Source: Orthonyx spaldingii
Taxonomy: Eukaryota > Chordata > Aves > Passeriformes > Orthonychidae
Assembly (NCBI GenBank): GCA_013397795.1
Contig: VZTJ01003820.1
Span: 407,802 to 471,801, forward strand
DNA: 64,000 nucleotides
Reading direction: 5' to 3'
Position 1 is the first letter of the stretch; each line of letters opens with the position of its first letter. A program made the translations under genes and the position numbers. A model generated the notes under the pieces. It was not told the origin of the DNA, ran no database searches, and saw only the letters and a program-made list of their open reading frames with translations. Shown here one piece after another: positions 12,428 through 26,226 of this stretch.

Positions 12428-14714
12428 TTCCTACTAGAGGCAATAAATGAGCAATCTAGGAAGTGGCATTACCCACATGAAGACAGGCTGAGCAGGAATC
12501 AAATATGCAGCAATAGTGGGAAGAAGCAACAACCTGACTAAAAAATACTCGGTGTAAGAATAAAAGACTAGAAACAGAAAAATGTTTTACTTTACAGAGA
12601 CAACTACGAAATCATGGCAGGCAAGTTTGGATTTTTATTCCAAGGCAGAGGGACTTCAAAACTGTGCTACCACTGCAATATAGAAGAAGATATAAAGATC
12701 TGAAGAATATGAATTTTCAGTTTCTTCCAATCCCATCACTTAACGCAGTCTTACATTTCAAGTGTAAATATCACAAGAACTCATTTCATGATTGATTTTG
12801 TTACATTTTTGCAGGAAGCCAAAGAGTTGCAAAAAGAAGGTGCTTTGGACTGATAATTAATGCAGAACTTTGCATGAAATATCAGATGTCAGTTTTCAAG
12901 ACAATAGAGAAACACTGAGGCAGGATGAATTACTGGCTTTGTGAAGCCAGTGTCTGCAACTATGAAAATAAAGTTTTTCGTGCACAAAATACCATGGTCT
13001 TTCTCACGAAAACTGTCTGCTCCTTTTTGTCATATGTCCTAATGCTTACTTATTTTGCTGGCTGAGAGGGATTTGATAAGCTTCAAATGAGTCTAGTCAT
13101 CTATGATATCCAAAACCAAGACTTCAGGAAGCCAATTTCTACAAAGCAGAAAAAATAAATCCCTCTCTCTTTTGCTCCTATTTTTCAGTCCTTTCCTGGG
13201 GACTTCGCTCTGACTAATGCATTTGCAAAGCTTCTTACATTAGGCTGTGTTCATTTTTCTTTCTGAAGTGGTGACTCTGCAGGTCAGTTTGCCTAATTTG
13301 GAGTCTAAAGCAGACATGTATTTTGTGCATAATTTTCCCTGCTTATTTGCTGCCTGACAGTTTGAGGCTTACCTGTGCCTAGAGGACAGAAAAGATATCT
13401 CCTGGACCCTCACAGCCAGGAAATTATTTCCCAGCGTCCTTTCAATGGAGAGTTTTTCCTAATATTGCACATCTTCCTACAACAAGTTTTCCTTTGTTCA
13501 TGAATCAAATTAGAAAAGAGCTTTATGTTCTCTATTTTAAGTACTAGAGTACCAGATCAATTTGTGAGCTTTCTGGATCACGTAATTTTTATATTAGTTT
13601 TTTTGTTTTTAATCTTCATGTCTCCTTTAAAATGTCACATTGATTACTTATACTATATAAGAATAATCCATACTTTCATAATTAGATCAAATAGCTCCAA
13701 GTATATTATGTATCCCTACCACAAATGCAGTTATTTTTCCCACCTAACTTAGTTTTAATTTTTTAGCCTATGCTTTCTTCAGTAAGAACAATGAATTGGT
13801 GCTAAAGATTCTAGACAGAGCAACAAATATTTCATCAATCAATATTGGTCTTTTGGTACTCAAATGCTATTTGCATAGACAGAAGTGTTTTAAAATGTCT
13901 ATTGGCAAATTCCACTTTTAAATTGACAACCGTGATACTCAGAAGAAGCTCACAAAACCAGCTTTTAAATACTGTATGACACATACAATATTTCTGAAAT
14001 CTGCTTAAAAGTTGGATGCCCAAGAGTTTGTACAGAACCCATACATTCTGCATCTAATTTTAATCAGATTACTGATTTTTTAGTCACTAAATTCACATAT
14101 AAATATTTAAGCTACAACTCCTCACCTGTTATTGTTTTGCTATTTGCAAACAGAAGTAAACTCCAACTTCAGATGCATTCTGTCCTCATTACCACAGATG
14201 AAATGTTTTGCTTGCTCTTACTCTAAGAAGTAAGATGGAAAACAGGCACTTGGAAAAGGTAAATATGAGCACCAAATACTGAAAGCTAAATTAGACATGT
14301 ACTTGGAGCTGAAAAGAACAACTAAGTTTTTAAAGTTTCTTTCCCATCATAAAGAAGGCACTTTTGAATATGGATTTGGTTTTCTTCAGAATGAATTAAA
14401 ACTGAGAACACAGGGCATGTCTGAAGAACAAGAGGATTAAATCTACAAAAGCTAAGACAGTTTCCTGCAAATATGCAGGTAACAATGGCAAACTACAGAA
14501 ATTGTAATGTGGAAACAATAACAAAACCAATGAAGAGAAGCAGAAATTCTTACTCTTCTATGTACTTGCTAAACAAGAATCTGTGGTAAAGCTGATGCTT
14601 GTAATGCCACTGTAAATGGAAAATAGAAATGGATGCTTTATTAAAACACTCAATCTCAGAATATAAAGACACTAGAAATTCTTCATATGTGGACACATGG
14701 AATTACCTATTAAA
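12428..14714. other. Intronic sequence between two CR1 fragments
   Basis: AT-rich sequence with no recognisable exon, RNA gene or transposon. The longest open frames are around 70-75 codons and carry no recognisable domain. Confidence 0.55.
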
Positions 14715-15550
14715 GATTACAGAATTATTTAGGCTGGAAAGTCCAAACATTAACTCATCACTGTCAGGTCCACCACTAATCCATGTCCCTGAGTGCCACA
14801 TCTACACTCTTTTAAATACCACCACTGCCCTGGGCAGCCTGTTCCAGTGCTTGACAACACTTCTGGTGAAGAAACTCTTCCTAGGATCAAATCTAAACCT
14901 CCTTGACACTGGTTCCTGTTCTCTCACTTGTTACCAGGCAGAAAGCTTGACCCTCATCTGGTTACAACTCCCTCTCTGTCAGAGAGCGGTAATGCCCTCC
15001 CCCCAGCATTTCCAGGCTGAACACCCCCAGGTCCCTCAGCCACGTGTTCCAATCGCTTTCCCAGGGATTGCTGCCCTTCTCTGGGCTCACTCCAGCCCCA
15101 CAATGTCATTCCTGAATTGAAGGGCCCAGAATTGGACACAGGATTCATGGTGTCACCTCACCAGTGCCCAGCACAGGGGGACGGTCACTGCCCTGCTCCT
15201 GCTGCCCCACTGTTGCTGACAGAGACCAGGTGCCCTTGGCCTTCTTGGCCACCTGGGCACAGCTGCCCCATGTTCAGCTGCTGTTGGCCAGCACCCCCAG
15301 GTTTTCCACAGGGCAGCTCTCCAGTCACTCTCTCCCAGCCTCTAGCACTGTATGGGGTGTTGTGACACAAGGGCAGGACCTAACACTTGACCATGTTGAA
15401 CCTCAGACCACTGACCTTGGACCACGGATCCAGCCTGTCCAGATCCCTCTGCAGAGCCTTCCTGTCCTCCAACAGATCAACAATCTGACTGAGAGATTTG
15501 ATCCCCTTGTCCAGATCACTGATAAAGATATTTTGGCCCCAATACTGAGC
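14715..15550 (-). mobile_element. CR1 LINE retrotransposon fragment, second subfamily
   Basis: The plus strand begins near ACAGAATTATTTAGGCTGGA, the inverted 3' end of a CR1 subfamily different from the copy at 11 kb, and continues through CCTGGGCAGCCTGTTCCAG and other CR1 landmarks. On the minus strand a frame at about 15380-15550 reads [15 protein letters not shown], a typical CR1 reverse-transcriptase C-terminal segment. The bases that would encode the catalytic FADDTKL motif just before it appear to be deleted near 15486, and another short deletion lies near 15532. The copy is 5'-truncated and inactive, and lies in the same sense as FBXL17. Confidence 0.93.
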
Positions 15551-18500
15551 AGATCTAACAAGCATAGCTAAAGACAATGTGAATGTAAATGCTTGACTTT
15601 ACAATAGCCATGAAGGATGAAAAATACCAAAGAAAAGTGTCTGACTTTGTGTAAATTTCTGACTCCAATATTCCATCACTTCATGACAATTTGCCTCCTG
15701 GGAGTATTTGTAAGAGGTTCCAGGGCTTCTTAACAAGATGTGACTCTCTGAAACCTTTCTTCTAACTGACTAGAAACACTGGTCACCTAAAGCATGTAAT
15801 GAAAAGAAAAGCTTTGGAATATATGATGCATTGTCACAAATTGATGCCATTTGCTAGTACGCAGTCTTCATCTGGAAAAGAAAGAATTTAATCATAATAG
15901 CGATAAGGTTAATTTAAACATCTAAATTTGAGCACAAGGGGGTGCATTTACATAAGTACTTTTTCATTCGTCACAACATCACAAAAATCACAACATTACT
16001 GGTAGGAACAGAGAAGCTGAATGGATTGAGGATGAACATCACTGCACAGGGAACAAGAAGGATAAGGGTACATGCCTGTGGTGTGTATTCTTTTCCCCAA
16101 GCAAAGGGGTGGCCTGAGCAACCCCTAGTCCCTCTGAAGACCCTCTCCCAGCTTGGAGCACTATACTCCTTCCACTCTAAAATCCATACCTGCTATTTTT
16201 CCTGTCCTGAGATAAAATTATCTATGCTTTAATCCGTGAGTACTTTCTAGCCCAGGGATCCCCTATTCTGTAAATTTTTTTTGAGTACCTGACTTCAGAG
16301 CTCCCAATCTCTCCATGTCAGCCCATATTCCTCTTGCTGAAAGTACACCCAAACTCCATGTGGGCCAGTCAAGCTGTGGGAGTGATCAAACCCCTGAACC
16401 CCTTCTCTCCTTTATTCCCAAGGGCCATCAGCACCTATTACTAGGTGCATTTGCTGTCTTGCTCAGGCTCTCTGAGAAAAACTGGTTTGCCTGTTAACTT
16501 TGGAAGAGATGGAAAATACCCGTACTACACTTATGGAAACAGGAAAGTGAAAAGAGGCCAGGTGCAGGTAAGAAGGCATCTATAGTAGCATTCCTCATAC
16601 AAAATGACTGAAATTCAGCAATACATATCCAAAATTTGCAATGGCCAGAGTTAACACTTGAATTTTTATTTTTTTTCTCCAAGCATTCTGGAATGTAACA
16701 GTGCTGTCTCCAAAACCGATCAAAGTTGCCTCGAGACTATCAGTAGAGTTAAAAGGTACTATAAACTCTGTATTCCGCGTCGAAGAATCTGAAAATGTTT
16801 TACATAATCAATTAAAACTTTGAAAAGAAGAGAGAAAACATTTTCTGAGTTCCTACACTGATCAAAGTTCCAGCTGACAGCAAAAAATCCAGGGATTTTT
16901 TCCCTAAACCATAGCTGCACATGTTATTGCTGTGACTGATTGGTTTTATTTTGAATTATTTTGCTTTTATTCCCTATGTGATATCATCAGATCTTCAAGA
17001 TTTAAAGTCTATGCCAGCAAAAAAAAAACCAAACCACAAACCCCAGAAAAACTCAACAAGGCTTTCCATCTTTCACAATCTGATGTGCACCAACTCTCAT
17101 TCAACAAAAGACCTGTCAGTAGCTCCATTATCAAGTACAGTAATAAGCTTAACTTCTGTGTGCAGTTCTAAGCCACTTCCCATAGGAACTACACAAGTGC
17201 TTCTTTGTTAAAGCCTGATTCAAGATTATGGACTTTTTATCTGCAAACTGCAAGGTGCTTCAAAATCTCTAGTACTGGAATCTCTGGTAATCAGATGAGT
17301 GACAATACACAAAGTTGCAACTGTGATTATTAGAGAATCATAAGCATCTTACATGAGGAATGGAGCAGAGATGTGTGGATAAGTAATTTCACACACCTAA
17401 AGGAAGAGCTTTGGGTACACATGCTGAAAACGTATTACACAGTTTCTCTATTTTATCTGAAACAATCAATCTTTCCACAAGATCCATATAATCAATAAAT
17501 CTCCATGACCTGGGGAACTAGGTTCTTATGTGATACGTTGTATCTTTACACCCCACAGCTTCAAGAATGACCTTTAATTTTTATTTATTTATTTATTATA
17601 ATACTACAGTGTGCCTAGATACCTCAGTGAGGAAATTCAGGCACTTTGTAAATTTGAAAAAGGTTTTCTGCCTGTGCATTTTGTGTATATGTCCTCAATA
17701 TTGTTTACAATTCAAGTATTGTTATTTCTTTGTTTGGCACTAGCAGCAATATTTACAATTGCATGAACAGAGGTAAATGCAAGAGGGTACACCTAATTTA
17801 TACAGTCCATTTCCTTTCCATTAGAGACCTTCCTCTTCTAAAATCAAATTAAATGGTATTATGCATTAGCAGAAAGTAATCAAATTGTACTTTATTTTAC
17901 TAGAAAGACTACATTGTTGACCTTTTTATTTTGATTAAAAAATAACAGGAATGCATGTGAAATTTACCAGTAATGTATCTGACTTATGAAATGCTCAGCT
18001 GCATTAGAAGTCAAATATGTAAAAGAAAAATATTTAAACTGCCATCTAAGCTTTTTTTTCCCCCTTAAAGACACCCTTGTAACATGTGTGCTATGTCTGT
18101 ACTCTAAAGGCAATTTTTCAATTATAACTACATAAGGGACAAACATAATCCAAGGTGTTTTTTCTATGTGCATGTTTGTATCTGCATGTGCAGTCCTTGA
18201 TAACCAAATACATGTGCAAACACATAGCTGGTGGCAAACCCCTCTACATAAGATCACAAAAAGATTTTGTGCAGATACAAAACCAGAGTATCTTCAGTCT
18301 CTTTTACAAAACCTGTGTAAAACCTCACCAGTCATAAATCACAGCTTATAAGAAAATATGGATTGCAGAGGGAATAGCGACCTCAATGAATTAGGTTTCT
18401 TTCAGTTTGCAGTTTCTATTAAAGTGTACTTGTATATTTATTGATTAAAGGACAAAAGAGATTTCCTCTTTCCTTCTTTTTTCTCAGCAGCTACATTTGA

Positions 18501-20370
18501 TCAGAATGTTTTCTTAATCCTCCTTCTTTAATTATATGACATGAACACAGCATGGTAGAGAAAACAAGTTCTGTTTACCTAAAATTGCTGGACTACATCT
18601 CGGAAAAGTAAGAACTGATATGCCTTTACACTACAAAAGAGAAACAAAAGAGATCATCTAGGCAGCCAAAGAGAAATCTGTGGGTGTTATGTTTTCTTTC
18701 AGTGACATACACAAGCAATACTTCAGGGATTTACAGGTAAAAAATGGATACTTCTAGATTTTGATCAAGAGGGTACTGTTTGATAGCTGCCAGAAGCATC
18801 TCCTAAATAAAGTGGATCTTTTTCACTGAAAATCCCATATCAACATGTTTTTCACTTTTTTGCCATACACAGGAACAGTCCCATGCGGACACAGAAAGAA
18901 CAAAGTCCTTCATGTGTCATTACAGTGTACGGCCTCAAAGAACTCCCGTGTCACCAAATCCAACACAAAACACACTCATCACCATAATTCTGTCTGATGA
19001 ATGTGGTGTAACTAAAATGCACAACTCAAAGAACAGGCAGTGAAATCTTGGATATGTTACTGAGCTCATTTTTCCTGAAAAACATAGCTTCAAATACTTT
19101 TTCATTTATAGTGTCATCATTCTGCCCAGCCTATCCAAAATCCTGAAGGATGCCATGTTTCCTATCAGCAGTTCCACGTTCTTCAGTTCAAGTCCCTAAA
19201 ATGTAGGTACAGCAGGGCCACTTCAGGACATCCTTAGTTATGACCACAACTCCGCAAGAGTCTGAAAATAGCTTCCAATCACTTAGAGTACTTTTCACCC
19301 TCTTTAACATCCGTCAAGAAAAACTTGTCAGGAAAAACACCAATTCAGGTAACAAAGTTTTACAGTGGTGGAAGAAACGAAAAAGAGCCAATTGTAGACT
19401 AACCATAAAGGTTACATTCCACTGATATTGTCCACTTCCCTGGTAAAAAAGGCACAAACCTATGCTTTCAGGGAAATATCAGTGATTCAGATGAAAATTT
19501 AGAGCACAGGAGATGTACAATACACGTAATTTGGGATTTGGTGGACCAGCCAGCAACTGCTCATAGTGAATTATGCTATGTGTCTTTTTACCGGGCAGCC
19601 ACAGTTAAACACTATGGTCTCCTTGATTTCACTTTTCATAACAGAGATGGTACCAGCAAAAGTGTCAAGTTAGGATGCTAGAGCATTTATTGCTGCTCAA
19701 ATATTAAGGATTGTTTTTTATTGTGCCTGCCTTCAAAACAAAATGAAAGTTAAAGAAATTGTGTTTTACCAACATGAAAATGTAGCAATATTTAAATAGC
19801 CAGAAAGAGGTTTTACTTTTTTTCCCAATATCCCCCATTGGTTTAAAACAAAGCTGTAGGCAACACTGCCACTGATTTTTAATGACATTTCAATGTTAAC
19901 AGCAAAAAGAAAACAAATATAATTAATTCACAAGGCATTTGGTTTTTTCTCTAAATAATCAGTTAAAATGCAACGGTGAAACAAGTGCTCATGGCCTAAG
20001 GAAAAATTCAATATGATAAATATGCAGCACAAAAAGCTCCTAATAGGAAGAGCCATTGGTTGACTAACCAAGAAATAGAAAGCTATTCTTATAAGTATTT
20101 GTTAACACTTGTTAATTATCTTTTCTTTTTTTTAAGTTTCAGGTTCAGTTCACATGCAAAAATAACACACTTTTCTTCTTCCCACAAATACAATGCTGTG
20201 GCGTAAGATCTGAGCTGTATTGGTGGTTATGGAAATGATGGAGTCAAAGCTGAGTCACAGCTCACCAAAAGATGTAACTGTAGCATGTGAGATTTAGGTT
20301 GGGGATTAGAGGGAAAAAACAAGTCTTTAGCAGTGTAAATGAAGCACTGATGAAATGTCCAGACACACAC
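15551..20370. other. Intronic AT-rich sequence
   Basis: No exon, RNA gene or long transposon recognised. It holds a short TTTA microsatellite near 17.58 kb. The slightly GC-richer part at 16.05-16.5 kb shows no coding signature. Confidence 0.55.
17578..17600. repeat. TTTA-type microsatellite
   Basis: Several consecutive TTTA units within a T-rich stretch. Simple repeat only. Confidence 0.8.
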
Positions 20371-20530
20371 GGTGGATATTCTATCCCTGGAGATCTTCAA
20401 GAAATATCCAGACAGAGCCACAGAGACCCAGAGTGGACCTGATCAAGGGCTGGTGACATCCCCACCCTGGGTGCCTGGCTGTGTGAGTGTGAGTCACACT
20501 CCTTCAATCAAAATTTCTATGATTTCTTGA
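20371..20530 (+). mobile_element. Short CR1 3'-end fragment
   Basis: GGTGGATATTCTATCCCTGG followed by AGATCTTCAAGAAATATCC matches the last coding part of CR1. About 110 bases later the segment ends with TTTCTATGATTTCTTGA, a degraded CR1 terminal repeat. The middle is more diverged than the long copies, so the assignment rests on both ends and the spacing. It is oriented antisense to FBXL17. Confidence 0.65.
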
Positions 20531-23500
20531 TTATACCAAATTAACAGTATGGCTAATGCCCTAATGCAAGACCTAGACCTTTGAGAAACCCTTACAAACA
20601 ATAAACGATGATGATTTCATACCTGACATTTTTTGTTTACTGGTTGCTAGCTAAACTTCAGGACAGTAATTTTTTTCAATTAAATTGAGAAAATACTTCT
20701 GTTTAAGGTGCATTAATTCACATAGTCATAAAACAAGATGCATGAACTAATTAACTATTTAAGAGAACACACATTTCTAAACATAAATTTGACACTAGAC
20801 AATTATTAGTGATGTAGGCCTACAGATTTAATCAAGGAACATACTTGTTTTCATACTTGAAGTAGAGACAGATATTTTTACTATATCTTCAAATTAAAAT
20901 GATTTACACAAAATGCAACCTATAATTTCAGTGCTTTCGGTAGTATGAAAAAATTCTTTTCCATTTCATCTTTATTCTAATATCCATATATAGCAAAAAT
21001 ACCATGTTCCTAGAGCTTCTCAGTTACTAAAAGATAATTGAGTTGCATTGTATACATCACACATTCTATTAAAAAGAGGTTAAAAAACCCCAACAAAACA
21101 CTGACCTGAACAAAAAAAAAAAAGAAGTATGAAAATGCCCTCAGATTACTGAAAAGTTCTGTAAGTATGTAAACTGAATCATAATGCCTAGACAATAACA
21201 TTTAAATATTCCCATATTTGTACTCTTTTTAGAAGTATCTAAATAGGTTGACATAATGGAATAAATTTCACTTATCTACTACAAAATATGCAAAAATGAA
21301 CGGAATAACCCAAACTGCACATTTTTTATAATTTCAGATATATTAAATTTGTCTTCTTAAACTATTCAAGAATTCTGCTTAACCATGTTTATTCCTTTCT
21401 CTTTGTACTAACGATCTTGCATATTACATTTTTGGACATACTTTCCTACTCTTCTGTATTAGGCATCTTGTTATTAGAAGAAATATGGTTCAGTATGTAT
21501 AGCTAAAATTAAGGGATGCTGGCACCATTCCAAAGAGAACTGCAAATAAAGCAATCTTGCTGTCTGAGTGTTCTGAAAAGATACTTGACATTTCAAAAGC
21601 TAAAATGATCCCACTTGACTTATGAGAAACTAAAATACATAATTTAAAAGCTATTTTGAGACTAATTTTTTACAGAAAACTCTTCAAATATTTGTTGACC
21701 AAAACAAAATTTTTATGTCAATTTATTAAATTTTGCAAGCACAATGATTACTGGATTATTTATGAAGTGAATCACACTCCCTCCATTGGTAACAGAACAG
21801 CTTCTCTGTACCATGCAGTGAAGAGTTTACAGTTTCTAAAGACAGCATGGACTTCTCTGTATAATTCATTACAGATGTAAAAATCAAATGCTTTTGTCAT
21901 AATAAAGCTAACCCAGAATCACAAATAAAGGAATGCAGAGGGGAAGTACCATTCATTATATTTCACTAACTAAATTAAAATATTTTTTGGATGCATCCTC
22001 TGTTTTTAGTCAAATTGATAAAAACTCATGTTATTAAATTTATTACGTATTTTGCTGTTGAGTTGTAATTCATGTTTCAAACTAATACAAATTAAAAATG
22101 ATCCAGTCCCTACTACTTGATATTTAAATATTTGGCCACAGATCCAATACTTACACATAATGGATCTATTAATGTATATTCATAGTGAGATCTCAGTAAT
22201 ATGTCAAAAGACATATGTAAAGCATGTAGTAAAGTTAGAATCTGTTTTCATGTTCTCCTTCCAATTGTTAAAAATATTTAACCATTTAACTGTTTTCATT
22301 AAACATTATGGGGTTTTAATTTTAAAAATAAAGCTCTAAACCAGTATTTATCATATTGCTGTGATATTAGTAATTTAGTTTCCATTCTGTTCTAGTGAGC
22401 TACATCAGTATCTTAATCAGTATTTTTTCATCCATTTAAAGAAAAAACTTGTTTCTAGGTATTCATTACCTTAGCACAATCCTACTACAGAAGATTACAG
22501 AAATCATTAAAAGAGTATTTTTATTTTAACTTAGGCATTCAAAATAACTACACTATTGGTATGTCTACGAAGAACATTATTTAAATTTTTTAAGGCAGGC
22601 AGATAGACTATGGTCAAAATTAGACTTCTCTTGAGTAATTTGAGTATTACTGGAATTCAACAATAAACCAAGAGAACACAGAAAATACAATACATTCTTC
22701 CACCAAAAAATGAATGTTTTTAAAGATTTAGTTTTAGCAATTATAATGAAACAACTTTATTACTTGCAAAGAAGTTTAAACAACAGTTTTCAAGTTTAAG
22801 AACTGTGAATGAGTTTCTCCCTTTTTGATGTCATCTGAAGAAAACAGTCACTTTTATTTAGGCAACACTGTGGAAACACACAAACTTTAAAATATAATTT
22901 GCAAAATATGTTTTATAGTGCAGTAAAAAGGGGGATCATAAAGCAGGCTCCTAGAATTTAGGAGAAATAAATTGCAACTGCAAACTATCAGTCACTTTAA
23001 AATATTGTGCGACTCTTTACTTGTACAATTACATACATCAACAAGACTTTTGTATGATAACCTATTAAATGGAAAAAGACTCAGTAAACTTGTTTTTTTT
23101 TTCTTGTTGAGTTCTGTTTCTCTCACTTAAGAAAAATACAAATACTGCTTTAAAGTTTAGAATTATGAGGAGGAATGTTAAATAATCCTGTCTGAGATAA
23201 TACTAGGTTTACAGGAATAATTTTAAATGCAGCAAAGGTATGGATTTTTAAAAGCGTATTGTTAAGTGCCGCTCAACAAATAATGTGGTTTACCGGCAAA
23301 TTTTAAACACATTCAGAAGTCCAATGAACTAAATATAAAACTGGACTATAGCAACTGTGTGTTAATGTGAGTTGTAATTGGTGTTTATCAGAAAATATTA
23401 CGTTTTACATATGTAAATCAAATTAGTCTACCAAGCCAGAAATAAATTCAGGCTAAATAAAGTTTTACAGTTGCTTTTGTCAAGTAAATCTATCTCTGAC

Positions 23501-25715
23501 TGCAAATCAAATGTTCTGTTAGAACTGGTATTCTTCCTTGCAGTGTGACATTAACAGACACTGAAATGAAGTATGAAATGACAATACATTTTGTTTGCAG
23601 TCTTAGGAGGGGGGAAATCAAAATTTAAAAAAAAAACCTAACAAATTACAATGATCCTGACATTCATAATATGATCATAATTCCACAATTTACATGTAAT
23701 CCCTTATTTGCACTTTAAATAAGCCTTGAACTCCAAAGACATGTGTTTAGATATATTACTTTTGCTGGGTGGTAGCTCACTGGAGAGGCACCCAGCACAT
23801 TGATTTTAATACAGGGGTTAACATGGAAACAGGAGGAATAAAGCTGTATGTTACTTTTTGCGGTCACAAAAAAAAAAAATAAAAAAATACAACTAACACA
23901 AGAGAACAGAAGCCAGATCCTGCGTTAAGTGGAAGTTTGGTATTATATTAAATTTACACATAAATAAAGCAAATAAATAAACAAGAATCTGAAAATGTAT
24001 TTCTGGCAGTACATGCAGAGGTTGTGGCCATTTCAATTTTTGTTGTATCAGAAATAGGTGTCTTGGAATTCAGAAATGAGGTGCATTTTTCTGAAGTTTA
24101 ACTTAAGCACTGCTCTCTAGCGATAAAACAGCACAAAATTAAGCTTTCTATTATGACTGATAAATTGCTGCCAAATTTCTCACCAAAGAATTGAAATAAC
24201 AACACAAAGCACTATGTTTCCCACAGAAAAACTTAAATTAAAATAACAGTACCTGTGGACCTCTCTACAAGACAAATCAAACCTGAAGTACAACACATCT
24301 CTGTTTTCCACATTTAGAACAAGCAAATGGGAACAAACTGTGTACAAATGATAGGCTTCTGCTCTGTTCATCTTGATGATTCAAAAGTGCATCTACATCC
24401 AGCTTCCTCCAGCTGGCTATTATACTACATTATTTTTAAGGGTACAGGTTAAGGGGGACAACCCACCTTCCAGTATGATAAAAAATAGTTTGAAAGATTG
24501 TCTCATCTCATTGCTCCAACAGAAAATCCTTTATTATGTACTGTAGGACAAAGGATTTGCAACTGTCTGTTATTTGAGGAATATGCTATTGCAGTAATTT
24601 ATCTCACTGTATGGGTCTAGAAGTTGCACGGTGGTATCTCAAATCAACTTCTAAAGAAAACTGCATGCCATTTTTTGTGACATTGGGAATACTGATAAAA
24701 CTGATACAAAAATAAAATTTGTTTTTTTGATAGGTATGAATTATATATGGTGCTGACAAGATTGTTCAAGGGCTCTTTTCTGCTTTAGGGATTACTTTTG
24801 ATAAAGTTTTAATTTGACTTTTCCTTATTAATGATTTCCACAGACAGTTAACTAACGTTTTCTATTCACTCCTGGACATTCCTAGAAGTTCATAACAGAA
24901 CTAAGAAAGATTTCTTCTCATAGGGTTCCAATTCCAAAAGACATCAATACACAGCTATCCTTCCTCACATTAACAAGTCTCTCAGTTTCAATGTCAACAG
25001 GATCCCCTATGAAAACAGAATTAGGTGTCAATACCTGCAAGACTCTATATAAGCAACTACTCCAAACAAAAACAAACATAATAAACATAAACTCAAACAA
25101 GTTTTAAAAGGTCCTTACAAAAGCTTTACATTGTAATTTTCCCTCCTAGCTGAAGGGAAATTTTCAGAGGTTTTGAAATATGTGAAAAGACTCCAACTGC
25201 ACCCTGCACACTCCAACAAAAACAGTAATGCCATTATAATGGAGGAAGAAGTAGTAAGTTTTAATGGATATAGTTGATTTGTTAAACTACACAGAGCTCT
25301 GAAACTCACTGCTATTGCTAGAATAAGCTCTCACTGATCCTCATAATTACCAGGGTTTCTATGGAAATATTTGCTTCAGAATTCAGAAAGAGTGAACATT
25401 TTAATACAAAAGCAAACAAAAACCCTTTACTAGCTGCTAGAGATTTTGTCAAAGGAAGTAAGTATCAAACATACATACAGCAGGGTACAGATTGCTCGCC
25501 TCCTACTTACTCTTCAGGTAATTAATTCTTACAGTCTACTGGAGTTGCAGTTGCAACAACAAATACTAAAACCAGGCAAAGAACCTCAAAATTTGACACT
25601 AAACAACAATCCTGCTGATTTACTTCAGTGAGTTCAGGTTTCTGAATAACTAACAGAACAAAAACTAGAGAAAAAATGTTTTTGTGAAAAGGAAGAGAAA
25701 AAGTTTATAAAAAGC
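20531..25715. other. Intronic AT-rich, repeat-poor sequence
   Basis: No exon or recognisable transposon. The stretch from about 21.9 to 23.5 kb is free of visible repeats and looks like possible conserved noncoding sequence, which cannot be tested from one genome. Short A-runs occur at 21112-21123 and near 23867-23887. Confidence 0.5.
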
Positions 25716-25737
25716 AATATATATGTATATATATATA
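25716..25737. repeat. TA/TG-rich microsatellite
   Basis: Alternating AT units with one TG interruption. It sits 11 bases before the 239-bp tandem duplication and could be linked to its origin. Confidence 0.75.
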
Positions 25738-25748
25738 GGCTAGATCCT

Positions 25749-25987
25749 GCCATATACTATAATATATTACCATTTTATACAAACACAAACGTATACATAA
25801 CACACACAGCACTACTAAAGAAGTTAACAGAGACCCTGGTCCTTAAAAGATTATCTGTACATTTATCTACAAGCATAAACATAGCTGTTAGTGCAATCAC
25901 TGCTTGCTCGCATGGCATCATTGAAAGAGTGCAAAAGAGAAAGAACCACACACAGAACAGGAAATCCTAATGGGGGAAGATTGATTC
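25749..25987 (+). repeat. Tandem duplication, unit 1 of 2 (239 bp)
   Basis: The unit begins GCCATATACTATAATATATT and ends GGGGGAAGATTGATTC. It is followed immediately by a second unit that I find identical base for base. The bases before unit 1 and after unit 2 do not match the unit junction, so the duplication is exactly two units. Identity implies a very recent duplication or an assembly artefact. No coding content is recognised in the unit. Confidence 0.95.
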
Positions 25988-26226
25988 GCCATATACTATA
26001 ATATATTACCATTTTATACAAACACAAACGTATACATAACACACACAGCACTACTAAAGAAGTTAACAGAGACCCTGGTCCTTAAAAGATTATCTGTACA
26101 TTTATCTACAAGCATAAACATAGCTGTTAGTGCAATCACTGCTTGCTCGCATGGCATCATTGAAAGAGTGCAAAAGAGAAAGAACCACACACAGAACAGG
26201 AAATCCTAATGGGGGAAGATTGATTC
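25988..26226 (+). repeat. Tandem duplication, unit 2 of 2 (239 bp)
   Basis: Second, apparently identical copy of 25749-25987, joined head to tail without spacer. Sequence after 26226 (AGAGAAGAAG) is unique and is presumably the original flank. Confidence 0.95.

Noticed and set aside
23915..25750. Two AGATCCTGC words near 23.93 and 25.745 kb that recall the ancient palindromic repeat
   Set aside because: Neither has a partner arm or further similarity; a 9-base word is expected by chance.
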